Origin: Propioniciclava tarda
Lineage (GTDB): Bacteria; Actinomycetota; Actinomycetes; Propionibacteriales; Propionibacteriaceae
Direction of reading: 5' to 3'
NCBI RefSeq assembly: GCF_900182665.1
Contig: NZ_FXTL01000015.1
Location: 16,340-80,339, forward strand
DNA length: 64,000 bases
The notes under the pieces are model-generated. The model did no database searches. It saw only the letters and a list, made by a program, of their open reading frames with translations, and was not told where the DNA came from. The position numbers were made by a program, and so were the translations under genes. Shown here piece after piece: positions 52,562-60,609 of this stretch (within the stretch, counting starts at the first letter, position 1; every line of letters starts with the position of its first letter).

Positions 52562-53671
52562 TCAGACCGACTGCCTCAGCCTGGACGCCGCCGCCTCGAT
52601 GCGCTCGTCCGTCGCCGTGAGCGCGATACGGACGTACTGATCGGACGCCGTGCCGTAGAAGTCGCCGGGCGCGGCCAGGATGCCCAGCCCCGCCAGAAAG
52701 TCGATCGTCGCGCGGCAGTTCCCGCCGCGGGTCGCCCACAGATAGAGCGAGCCCTGGGAATGCTCGATGGTGAAGCCGGACGCCTCCAGCGCGGGCCGGA
52801 GGATGGCGCGACGCCGGAGGTAGCGGGCTCGTTGCTCGTCGACGTGGTCCTGATCGCCCAGCAGCGGAACCATCGCGTCCTGGATGGGCCCGGGCACCAT
52901 CATCCCGGCGTGCTTGCGCGCTTCGAGCAGCTCGCCGACGATCGTCGCATCGCCCGCGACCCAGCCCGCCCGGAAGCCGGCGACGTTGGACCGCTTCGAC
53001 AGCGAGTGCACCGCCAGCAGACCGTCGTGGGTCGGGCCGCACACGTCCGGGTGGAGCACCGAGACGGGCTCGGCGTCCCAGCCGAACTCGCCGTAGCACT
53101 CGTCGGAGGCCAGCACCGCGCTGACCGCGCGGGCGGCGTCCACCCAGGACTTCGTGTCGGACGCCGACAGGATGGCCCCGTGCGGGTTGGCCGGGGAGTT
53201 GATCCAGACGAGCTTGGGGCGCAACGCGGCGAGGCGTCCGGGGTCGTCGCAGGCGACCGGAGTCGCGCCAGCCAGGCGCGCGCCGACCTCGTAGGTCGGG
53301 TAGGCGATCTCCGGGAAGACCACCACGTCGCCGGCCCCGAGCCCGAGCAAGGTTGGCAGCCAGGCGACGAGCTCCTTGGTGCCGATGACCGGAAGGACGC
53401 CGGCATCCGAGAGCCCGGACGCGCCCCAACGGCGTCCGAGGTAGTCGACGATCGCGGAACGGAGTGTCGGCGTCCCCCAGGTCGTCGGGTAGCCGCCCCA
53501 GCGGGCACCGGACGCCGCGAGGGCGTCCAGCGCCAACTGCGGCACGGGATCGACTGGGGTGCCGACCGAGAGGTCGCAGAGGCCGTCCGGGTGGGACGCC
53601 GCCAGCGACTTGGCGTCAGCGATCGTGTCCCACGGGAAGTCGGGAAGGCGTGCGGACAGCGGGCCGGTCAT
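52562..53671 (-). CDS. dapC: succinyldiaminopimelate transaminase (actinobacterial DapC)
   Basis: Fold-type I aminotransferase of 369 residues. DLSVGTPVDPVP, GGYPTTWGTPTLR, INSPANPHG, LASDECYGEFGW and the PLP-lysine segment HSLSKRSNVAGFRAGW match the actinobacterial DapC family. It transfers an amino group from glutamate to N-succinyl-2-amino-6-oxopimelate, the step between DapD and DapE. AGGAG lies 6 bases before the ATG. A ferredoxin gene often precedes dapC in relatives; here tkt lies upstream instead. Confidence 0.92.
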   Translation of the reverse strand: MTGPLSARLPDFPWDTIADAKSLAASHPDGLCDLSVGTPVDPVPQLALDALAASGARWGGYPTTWGTPTLRSAIVDYLGRRWGASGLSDAGVLPVIGTKELVAWLPTLLGLGAGDVVVFPEIAYPTYEVGARLAGATPVACDDPGRLAALRPKLVWINSPANPHGAILSASDTKSWVDAARAVSAVLASDECYGEFGWDAEPVSVLHPDVCGPTHDGLLAVHSLSKRSNVAGFRAGWVAGDATIVGELLEARKHAGMMVPGPIQDAMVPLLGDQDHVDEQRARYLRRRAILRPALEASGFTIEHSQGSLYLWATRGGNCRATIDFLAGLGILAAPGDFYGTASDQYVRIALTATDERIEAAASRLRQSV

Positions 53672-53720
53672 GCGGATGCTCCTGGCGGTCGGGTTCGGCT
53701 CACCCTACCGGCCCCAGCTC

Positions 53721-55793
53721 TCAGCCCAGCAGGCCCTTCGCCTTCGCGACGACGGCGTCCGCGGTGATCCCGAACTTCTCGTACAGCAGGGCACCGGACG
53801 CCGAAGCGCCGAAGTGATCCAGGCCCACCGAGGCGCTCTTGCAGCCGAGGATCTCCTTCCAGCCCACGACCGTGCCGGCCTCGACGGAGACCTTCGCGGC
53901 GGCGTCCGGCAGCAAGGCTGAGCGGTAAGCCTCGTCCTGGCCCAGGAACCACTCGACGCACGGCATCGACACGACGCGGGTCGGGACGCCCTCGGCCTCG
54001 AGAGCCTCGCGGGCCGCAACGGCGATCTCGACCTCGGAGCCGGTCGCGACCAGCACGACCTTCGGCTCCGCGGACGCCTCGGCGAGCGTGTAACCGCCCT
54101 TCGCGACGCCCTCGGTGCCGGCGAACTGGCCGGAGGTGCGGTCGAAGGTGGTGAGGTCCTGGCGAGACAAGATGATGCCCGCTGGCTGCCGGTCGGCCAG
54201 GATCTTGAGCCAAGCGGCGGTGGTCTCGTTGGCGTCCGCGGGACGGACGACGTTGAACCCCGGGATCAGCCTCAGGGACGCCACGTGCTCGATCGGCTGG
54301 TGGGTCGGGCCGTCCTCGCCGACACCGATGGAGTCGTGCGTCCAGACGAACGTCGACGGGATGTCGGACAGGGCCGCGAGGCGGGCCGTCGGCCGCATGT
54401 AGTCGGAGAACACCAGGAAGGTGCCGCCGTAGCAGCGGGTCAGGCCGGTGAGGTTGATCGCGTTGACGATGCCGCCCATCGCGTGTTCGCGGATGCCGAA
54501 GTGCAGCACGCGGGCGTCCGGGCCGGAGCCGGGCGTCCAGTCGTGGGAGCCGCGCTCTTCGGGCAGGAAGGACTTCGCGCCCTCGATCGTGGTGTTGTTC
54601 GAGGACGCCAGGTCGGCTGAGCCGCCCCACAGTTCGGGCATGACCTTGCCGAGGGCGGTCAAAACCAGTCCGGACGCCTTACGCGTCGACATCGTGCCGG
54701 CCGGGAACGCGGCGACCGCAGCGGCGGCGTCCTCGGGGAGGCGTCCGGAACGGACGCGATCGAGCAGCGCGGCTTGGGTGGGGTTGGCCTGTCGCCAGGC
54801 GGCGAAGCGGGCGTCCCAGTCGGCGCGGGCGGTCTTCGCGCGCGTCGCAACGTTGTCGCGGGTGTGGGCGACGACCTCGGGGGCGACGTCGAAGGACTTG
54901 TCGGGGTCCATGCCCAGTTCGGTCTTGAGGGCGGCGATCTCGGGGGCGCCCAGGGCCGAGCCGTGGACGGAGTGGTCGCCGGCCTTGGTGGGCAGAGGCC
55001 AGCCGATGATCGTGGTGACCTTGATGAACGACGGGCGGTCGGTGACGGCCTTGGCCGCCTCGATCGCGGCGTAGAGCTCGCCGACCTTCTCTTCGTAGGT
55101 CGTGAAACCGTTCGTGAAGTCGACGTGCTGGGTGTGCCAGCCGTAGGCGGCGTAGCGGGCCTCGACATCCTCGGAGAAGGAGATCTTGGTGTCGCCCTCG
55201 ATCGAGATGCGGTTGTCGTCGTAGATCAGGATCAGGTTGCCCAGGTTCTGCGTCGCGGCCAGCGAGGACGCCTCGGACGCCACACCCTCCTGCATGCAGC
55301 CGTCACCGGCGATCGTGTAGACGAAGTGGTCGAACACCGACGTGCCCGGCTCGGCGGACGGGTCGTACAGCTCGCGCTCGCGGCGAGCGGCCATCGCGAA
55401 GCCGACGGCGTTGGAGATGCCGGCGCCGAGGGGTCCGGTGGTGCACTCGATGAACTTGGTGTGGTGAACCTCGGGGTGGCCCGGCGTCTTCGAGCCCCAG
55501 GTGCGCAGGGCCTCGATGTCGGTGAGTTCGAGGCCGAGGCCGCCCAAGTAGAGCTGGGTGTACTGGGTGAGCGAGCTGTGGCCCGCGGACAGCACGAAGA
55601 TGTCGCGTCCGAGCCAGCGGTCATCGGACGGGTCGACGTTCATGACCTTCTGGTAGAGCAGGTACGCCACGGGCGCGAGCGAGATCGCGGTGCCCGGGTG
55701 GCCGTTGCCCACCTTCTGGACGGCGTCCGCCGCCAGCACGCGCGCGGTGTCGACCGCCCGCTTGTCGAGTTCTGTCCAGACCAGCTCGGTCAT
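53721..55793 (-). CDS. tkt: transketolase
   Basis: Transketolase of 690 residues. [14 protein letters not shown] and [11 protein letters not shown] lie in the first TPP-binding part, [20 protein letters not shown] followed by IYDDN is the TPP/metal motif, [16 protein letters not shown] holds the catalytic Glu, and [15 protein letters not shown] is the central Pyr-domain segment. It moves two-carbon units in the pentose-phosphate pathway. The start is ATG 55793 behind GAGAGGG. The long open frame upstream has no homology and crosses the repeat at 55980. Confidence 0.96.
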   Translation of the reverse strand: MTELVWTELDKRAVDTARVLAADAVQKVGNGHPGTAISLAPVAYLLYQKVMNVDPSDDRWLGRDIFVLSAGHSSLTQYTQLYLGGLGLELTDIEALRTWGSKTPGHPEVHHTKFIECTTGPLGAGISNAVGFAMAARRERELYDPSAEPGTSVFDHFVYTIAGDGCMQEGVASEASSLAATQNLGNLILIYDDNRISIEGDTKISFSEDVEARYAAYGWHTQHVDFTNGFTTYEEKVGELYAAIEAAKAVTDRPSFIKVTTIIGWPLPTKAGDHSVHGSALGAPEIAALKTELGMDPDKSFDVAPEVVAHTRDNVATRAKTARADWDARFAAWRQANPTQAALLDRVRSGRLPEDAAAAVAAFPAGTMSTRKASGLVLTALGKVMPELWGGSADLASSNNTTIEGAKSFLPEERGSHDWTPGSGPDARVLHFGIREHAMGGIVNAINLTGLTRCYGGTFLVFSDYMRPTARLAALSDIPSTFVWTHDSIGVGEDGPTHQPIEHVASLRLIPGFNVVRPADANETTAAWLKILADRQPAGIILSRQDLTTFDRTSGQFAGTEGVAKGGYTLAEASAEPKVVLVATGSEVEIAVAAREALEAEGVPTRVVSMPCVEWFLGQDEAYRSALLPDAAAKVSVEAGTVVGWKEILGCKSASVGLDHFGASASGALLYEKFGITADAVVAKAKGLLG

Positions 55794-55979
55794 CGATGAC
55801 CCTCTCTTCTTCGGTGATGCTGCGCGCTCGGTGGGCGGGACGACTGCTGGTTTGAGCCGGCGTCGCCCGTTGCCCGACGCCCTCAGGCTAGTGCCCCCGT
55901 CCGACAGTCGAGAAGTGTGGCCATGGGTTGCCGCGCGGACGCCGTAGGCAGCGACCTCGCTCGCCTCCTGTCGGCTCCC

Positions 55980-56047
55980 ACGAAGCCGAGGTTCGTCAGC
56001 TGCGCCGACGTCCGGACCTCGGCATACGCGACGGAGTTCGGCCCCGT
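55980..56047. repeat. palindromic intergenic repeat, copy C
   Basis: ACGAAGCCGAGGTTCGTCAG at the left, the shared core GCCGACGTCCGGACCTCGGC in the middle and TTCGGCCCCGTG at the right. It aligns with copies A and B and sits in the 372-base gap between tkt and the SQR-like operon. Confidence 0.65.
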
Positions 56048-56117
56048 GCCCGGGCGCTCTGGCCCAGGCGCGCTTCGGCCAGATCCCGACGAGGTTCCTC
56101 AATTCACCCTCACACCC

Positions 56118-56135
56118 GATACCCCATGGGGTATC
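56118..56135. promoter_or_regulatory. CsoR/CstR-type operator palindrome GATACCCCATGGGGTATC
   Basis: A perfect 18-base palindrome 30 bases upstream of the SQR-like ATG. The ATACCC...GGGTAT form matches operators bound by the CsoR/CstR/FrmR (DUF156) family. The downstream genes handle sulfane sulfur, so a CstR-like persulfide sensor is the best guess. No DUF156 gene is in the window. Confidence 0.6.
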
Positions 56136-56165
56136 GTGGAGCCACGCCGCAACCGAGGAGTTTCG

Positions 56166-57686
56166 ATGAGGAAACTGGTCATTCTGGGCGGGGGCACCGC
56201 AGGCACGATGGTCGCCAACAAGCTGCGCGCCGCGTCCACCCAGGCAGAACTGAGCATCACCGTCGTCGACCAGGACGACGCCCACCACTACCAGCCCGGC
56301 TACCTGTTCTTGCCGTTCGGGCAGCTCGCCCCCGGCCAGATCGTCAGGTCGCGCCACTCGTTCATCCCGGACGGCGTCGACCTGGTGCTGTGCGGCGTCG
56401 AGAAGGTGGACGCAGGAGCCAAGACCGTCCACCTCCGCAACGGACGTGAGCTGACCTACGACACCCTGATCATCGCCACCGGCGTCCAGCCGCGCCTCGA
56501 GGCCACCCCAGGCGGCGACGGACCCGAGGTCGGCAAGAGCGTCCACCAGTTCTACGACCTGCCAGGCGCCGAGGCGCTCCAGGAGGCCATGCGGACCTTC
56601 CAGGGCGGACGCCTCGTCGTCCACATCACCGAGATGCCCATCAAGTGCCCGGTGGCGCCGCTGGAGTTCGTCTTCTTGGCCGACAGCTACTTCAAGGACA
56701 AGAAGATCCGTAAGAAGGTCGACATCACCTACGTCACCCCGCTGGACGGCGCGTTCACCAAGCCGGTCGCGTCGCGCGAGCTGGGCGACGCCCTCAAGTC
56801 CCGCAACATCGCGCTCGAAACCGACTTCGCCATCGCCGAAATCGACAACGAGACCCGCGAGATCATCAGCTTCGACGAGCGGCGCATCCCCTTCGACCTG
56901 CTGGTCACCGTGCCCCTCAACATGGGACCCGACTACATCGCGGCGTCCGGGCTCGGCGACGAGATGAACTTCGTCCCCTGCGACCAGGGCACCATGCGCT
57001 CACTGGCCGATCCCGACATCTTCGTCCTCGGCGACGGCGGCACCCTGAAGACCTCCAAGGCCGGCTCCGTCGCGCACTTCGCGGTCGACATCTTCATGGA
57101 GAACTGGCCGCAATACCTCGCCGGCCAGCAGCTCACCCACAACTTCGACGGCCACGCCAACTGCTTCATCGAGTCCGGCGGCGGCAAGGGCATGCTGCTC
57201 GACTTCAACTACGAGACCCAGCCCTACACCGGCGAGTTCCCGCTCCCCGGCATCGGACCCATGAGCCTGCTCAAGGAGACCCGCGCCAACCACTGGGCCA
57301 AGGTCGCGTTCCGCTGGGTCTATTGGAACCTCCTCATCACCGGCAAGCCGCTCCCCTTCACCGCCGACATGTACCTCATGGGCAAGAAGATCGAAGACAC
57401 GGCGTCCGGCACCTCCACCCCGGACCTCCTGAAGGGCCTGGCGTCCACCATCATTCGGACGCCGGCGCGCCTGTTCGGCTCCCTGCCGAAGGCCAAGCCC
57501 GCACCCGGGCGTCCTACCGTCGCCCGACCCACCTCCGTGGCCGCGCCCAAGGCGTCCGGACCGAAAGTGAATCCCAAGGCGGCGGCCGCGTTCGAGGCGC
57601 TGCCGGAGTACGTTGCACAGCAAGGAATCGACTCGACGGCCGATCCAGCAACGGTGCTGCCCGACCCGATCGTTCCCAAGTTCTGA
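56166..57686 (+). CDS. sulfide:quinone oxidoreductase-like FAD protein
   Basis: FAD-dependent oxidoreductase of 506 residues. KLVILGGGTAGTMVANKL is the N-terminal FAD motif; YDTLIIATGVQPRLE and DIFVLGDGGTLKTSKAG are the second and third flavin segments. Candidate redox cysteines are in MPIKCPVAPLEF and HANCFIESGG. The C-terminal 90 residues are a Pro/Ala-rich extension. It resembles divergent SQR types found with DsrE2 proteins and would oxidise sulfide or a persulfide and reduce quinone at the membrane. GAGGAG lies 5 bases before the ATG. Confidence 0.85.
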   Translation: MRKLVILGGGTAGTMVANKLRAASTQAELSITVVDQDDAHHYQPGYLFLPFGQLAPGQIVRSRHSFIPDGVDLVLCGVEKVDAGAKTVHLRNGRELTYDTLIIATGVQPRLEATPGGDGPEVGKSVHQFYDLPGAEALQEAMRTFQGGRLVVHITEMPIKCPVAPLEFVFLADSYFKDKKIRKKVDITYVTPLDGAFTKPVASRELGDALKSRNIALETDFAIAEIDNETREIISFDERRIPFDLLVTVPLNMGPDYIAASGLGDEMNFVPCDQGTMRSLADPDIFVLGDGGTLKTSKAGSVAHFAVDIFMENWPQYLAGQQLTHNFDGHANCFIESGGGKGMLLDFNYETQPYTGEFPLPGIGPMSLLKETRANHWAKVAFRWVYWNLLITGKPLPFTADMYLMGKKIEDTASGTSTPDLLKGLASTIIRTPARLFGSLPKAKPAPGRPTVARPTSVAAPKASGPKVNPKAAAAFEALPEYVAQQGIDSTADPATVLPDPIVPKF

Positions 57687-57700
57687 CAAGGAGAAATGCC

Positions 57701-58018
57701 ATGCCCACCACGATGATCGGCGGACGCCCCATCGACGTCAACGACGAGGGTTTCCTCACCGACTACGCCCAATGGGACGAGGACCTCGGCAAGGTCCTGG
57801 CCGGCTACGCCGGCGTGGACGAGCTCACCGATGAGCACTGGAAGGTCATCCGCTTCCTGCGCGCCGACTTCCCGGCCCGCAAGGAGACCGCGACCCTGCG
57901 CCGCGTGGCCAGCGTCGGCGGCTTCGACATGAAGAACCTCTTCGTCCTCTTCCCGGGCAAGCCGGCCAAGAAGATGAGCTACATCGCCGGACTACCCAAG
58001 CCCAAGGGCTGCGTCTAA
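57701..58018 (+). CDS. DsrC/TusE-like sulfur carrier protein
   Basis: A protein of 105 residues of the DsrC/TusE family: IDVNDEGFLTDYAQWDEDLG, LTDEHWKVIRFLRADF and the C-terminal arm LPKPKGCV. The penultimate Cys is the sulfur-carrying CysA of the family; the second Cys of true DsrC, about ten residues earlier, is missing (GKPAKKMSYIAG), so it is more like TusE. AAGGAG is 7 bases upstream. It lies between the SQR-like and DsrE2-like genes, with 14-base gaps on each side. Confidence 0.85.
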   Translation: MPTTMIGGRPIDVNDEGFLTDYAQWDEDLGKVLAGYAGVDELTDEHWKVIRFLRADFPARKETATLRRVASVGGFDMKNLFVLFPGKPAKKMSYIAGLPKPKGCV

Positions 58019-58032
58019 CAAAGGAGCTAGAC

Positions 58033-58635
58033 ATGACCGACAACCCGATCATCCCCGATTTCGGCGGCCCCAAGGCGGACGCCCCCAAGGCTGACAAGCC
58101 CAAGGGGGCCAAGGCCGTCGCCGAGGCCGCGCCCGCGGCGTCCGGTGAGGCGAAGCCCCGCAAGATGGTCTTCATCGCCTCCAAGGGCAACCTGGACATG
58201 GCCTACCCGGCCCTGATCATGGCCAACGCGGCGCTCGGCGAAGGCGTCGAGACGCACATCTTCTTCACGTTCTGGGGCTTCGACCTGGTCACCGAGCGGA
58301 CGATGGACCACCTCAAGTTCTCGATGCTCGGCAACACGGCCATGCACCTGCCTCAGGTGCCGAAGATGCCGATCCCGCAGCTCCTGGGCGCGCTCCCCGG
58401 CGTGACGGCCGGCACGACGCTCTACATGAAGAAGACGCTCGACAAGCTCGAGATCCCCTCGGTGCGCGAGATGCTCGACATCATCGTCGCGTCCGGCGGA
58501 CACCTGTGGGGCTGCAAGCTGAGCTTCGACATGAACGGGCTCAGTGAAGACGACCTCTACGACGGCGTCGAGGCAGTCATCTCCGCGACCGACTTCATCG
58601 AGCTCTCCGAAGGCGCGCAGGTCATCTTCGTCTAA
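58033..58635 (+). CDS. DsrE2-like (DsrE/DsrF/DrsH family) sulfurtransferase
   Basis: A protein of 200 residues. A Lys/Ala/Pro-rich N-terminal tail of about 40 residues is followed by the DsrE-like fold: RKMVFIASKGNLDMAYPALIMANA, FFTFWGFDLVTE and VASGGHLWGCKLSFDMNG, whose Cys is the likely persulfide-carrying residue. DsrE2 proteins pass sulfane sulfur between rhodaneses, TusA and DsrC/TusE. GGAGC precedes the ATG. It is the last gene of the operon. Confidence 0.86.
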   Translation: MTDNPIIPDFGGPKADAPKADKPKGAKAVAEAAPAASGEAKPRKMVFIASKGNLDMAYPALIMANAALGEGVETHIFFTFWGFDLVTERTMDHLKFSMLGNTAMHLPQVPKMPIPQLLGALPGVTAGTTLYMKKTLDKLEIPSVREMLDIIVASGGHLWGCKLSFDMNGLSEDDLYDGVEAVISATDFIELSEGAQVIFV

Positions 58636-58703
58636 CCCTTCGACAAGCTCAGGGACCACCCTTCGACGAGCTCAGGGAACGACGACCGAGTTGTCGAAGC
58701 CCG
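58636..58703. repeat. three CTTCGACAAGCTCAGG-type repeats
   Basis: Two direct copies (CCCTTCGACAAGCTCAGGG and CCCTTCGACGAGCTCAGGG) and one inverted partial copy fill the whole gap between the convergent DsrE2-like and ABC exporter genes. Confidence 0.75.
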
Positions 58704-60530
58704 CTACTCCTGGACGCCGCCGCGGGAGTCCCCGTGGGCGAGAGCGGCGTACGCGCCGCCTTGGGCGATGAGTCCCGCGTGCGTGCCGCGCTCGATGACG
58801 CGTCCGTGGTCGAGGACGACGATCTCGTCGGCCCCCGCGATGGTGCTCAGCCGGTGCGCGATCGTCACCGTCGTGCGGCCCACGATCAGCCGGTCCAGCG
58901 CCGTCTGCAGCTCGCGTTCAGTCTCGTTGTCGAGGGCGCTGGTGGCCTCGTCCAGGATCAGGACGCGCGGGTTGCCCAGCAGCGTCCGCGCGACCGCGAT
59001 CCGCTGGCGCTCGCCGCCGCTGAACCGGTGCCCGCGCGCTCCGACCACGGTCTCCAGCCCGTCTGGCAGGGCCCGGACGACCTCGTCCACTTGCGCGGCG
59101 TCCAAGGCGGCCCACAGCTCGGCGTCCGTGGCATCCGGCTTGGCCTCGCGCAGGTTCTCGGCGATCGACGTGTGCGCCAAGTAGGTCTCCTGAGTGACGA
59201 CGCCGATCACCCGGGCGAGGTCGGCGGGGGCGATGTCGCGCAGGTCGACGCCGTCGATGGTGATGCGGCCTGCCGTGGGGTCGGCGAGCCGCACCAGCAG
59301 TGCGCCGACCGTCGACTTCCCGGACCCGGTCTCCCCCACCAGCGCCAGCGTCTCGCCGGGCGACACGTGTAGGTCGACGTCGACGAGGACGTCCACGTCG
59401 GCGTCCGGATACCGATAGCTGACGCCGGAGAACCGCACCTCGCCGCGGACGCCGTCGCGCGGGAACGGCACCGGGTTCGCCGGCGGCTGGACCTCGACGG
59501 GCAGGTCCAGGTAGCCGAAGATGCGGCTCATCAGGGCCAGCGAGCCGATCCACTGCGCGCCGACGTTGAGCAGGCCCATGATCGGACGGAAGATCGCCCC
59601 TTGCAGCGCCGTGAACGCCACGAGCGTGCCGATCGAGATGCCGCCGGACGTCTGCGGGAACCCCGCGGCCAGGTAGATCACCGCCGGGATCGCCGCGAAG
59701 ATCACCTGCATGAGCGCCATGCGCCAGCGTCCGGCGAGCTGGGAGCGATAGTCCAGTTCGCTGAGCTGCTCGGACGCCGCCGCGAACGCCTCGACGCGGC
59801 GTCCGGACGAGCCCAGCGTCTTGGCAAGCAACGCGCCATTGACGCCTAGGCCCTCGTCCACCTGGGAGTGCAGGTCGGCCAGTGTCCGCTGCCGCTGGCT
59901 GATCAGGTCACGCCTCACCAGGGCCACGCGCCTCGTCACCCACACCGCCGGCGGCAGGATCGCCAACGAGATCAGTGACATCCGCCAGTTGAGGGCCACC
60001 ATCGCGACGCCGGTCGCGACGGCCGTCGTCAAGTTGGACGCGATGGAGGTCGCCACGGTCGTCATCACGCCCTGCATGCCGGCGATGTCCTGCAGCAGGC
60101 GCGACTGGATCTCGCCGCCGCGCGTCCGCTTGAAGAAGGCCATCGATTGGCGCTGCAGGTGCTCGAAGACCCGCACCCGCAGATCGTGCATGACCCGGTT
60201 GCCCATCCGCGTCGACAGCACCGTCTGGGCCACTCCCAGCAGGGCTGTCAGCGCCGCGACGCCGACCATGCCGCCTGTGTCGAAGATCAGCAGCTGCGTG
60301 TTGGACGTCGGGAGGGCCTCGTCGATGACGCTACGCAGCAGGAACGGCTGCGCCAGGCCGACAACGGACGCCGCCACAACCGTCACCAGCAGCAGGGCCA
60401 GCTTCGCGGTATGGGGACGGAACAGCTCCAGGATCCGGCTGGCGGGCACGGGCGACTCGGCCAACTGGGCGCGATCGGCGGCGTCCACCTTCCGGGCGGC
60501 CCGGTCGGGTCCGCCCATGCCCATGCCCAT
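58704..60530 (-). CDS. ABC exporter, fused membrane and ATPase domains (MsbA/MDR-like)
   Basis: A protein of 608 residues. Six membrane helices lie in the first 330 residues (LALLLVTVVAASVVGLAQPF opens the first), followed by an ATPase with Walker A GETGSGKST, Q-loop VTQETYL, signature FSGGERQR and Walker B RVLILDEATSALD. It works as a homodimer and exports lipids, peptides or drugs; the substrate is unknown. It reads toward the convergent sulfur operon. Confidence 0.93.
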   Translation of the reverse strand: MGMGMGGPDRAARKVDAADRAQLAESPVPASRILELFRPHTAKLALLLVTVVAASVVGLAQPFLLRSVIDEALPTSNTQLLIFDTGGMVGVAALTALLGVAQTVLSTRMGNRVMHDLRVRVFEHLQRQSMAFFKRTRGGEIQSRLLQDIAGMQGVMTTVATSIASNLTTAVATGVAMVALNWRMSLISLAILPPAVWVTRRVALVRRDLISQRQRTLADLHSQVDEGLGVNGALLAKTLGSSGRRVEAFAAASEQLSELDYRSQLAGRWRMALMQVIFAAIPAVIYLAAGFPQTSGGISIGTLVAFTALQGAIFRPIMGLLNVGAQWIGSLALMSRIFGYLDLPVEVQPPANPVPFPRDGVRGEVRFSGVSYRYPDADVDVLVDVDLHVSPGETLALVGETGSGKSTVGALLVRLADPTAGRITIDGVDLRDIAPADLARVIGVVTQETYLAHTSIAENLREAKPDATDAELWAALDAAQVDEVVRALPDGLETVVGARGHRFSGGERQRIAVARTLLGNPRVLILDEATSALDNETERELQTALDRLIVGRTTVTIAHRLSTIAGADEIVVLDHGRVIERGTHAGLIAQGGAYAALAHGDSRGGVQE

Positions 60531-60580
60531 CCCTAGCTCGCTGATGGCTCCCCCGTCCCGTTGCGCCGATTCACTGTCGG

Positions 60581-60604
60581 TTGGACGCTAGCGCGGGCGT
60601 CCAA
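60581..60604. terminator. hairpin with inverted GGACGC motif after the pullulanase gene
   Basis: TTGGACGC, eight bases, GCGTCCAA: a perfect 8-base stem just downstream of the pulA stop and upstream of the ABC exporter gene. Confidence 0.5.
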
Positions 60605-60609
60605 TCTCG

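Noticed and set aside
53721..56624. Transketolase with a 277-residue N-terminal extension
   Set aside because: The extension has no transketolase similarity and crosses the intergenic repeat at 55980; a Shine-Dalgarno sequence and the family N-terminus place the start at 55793.
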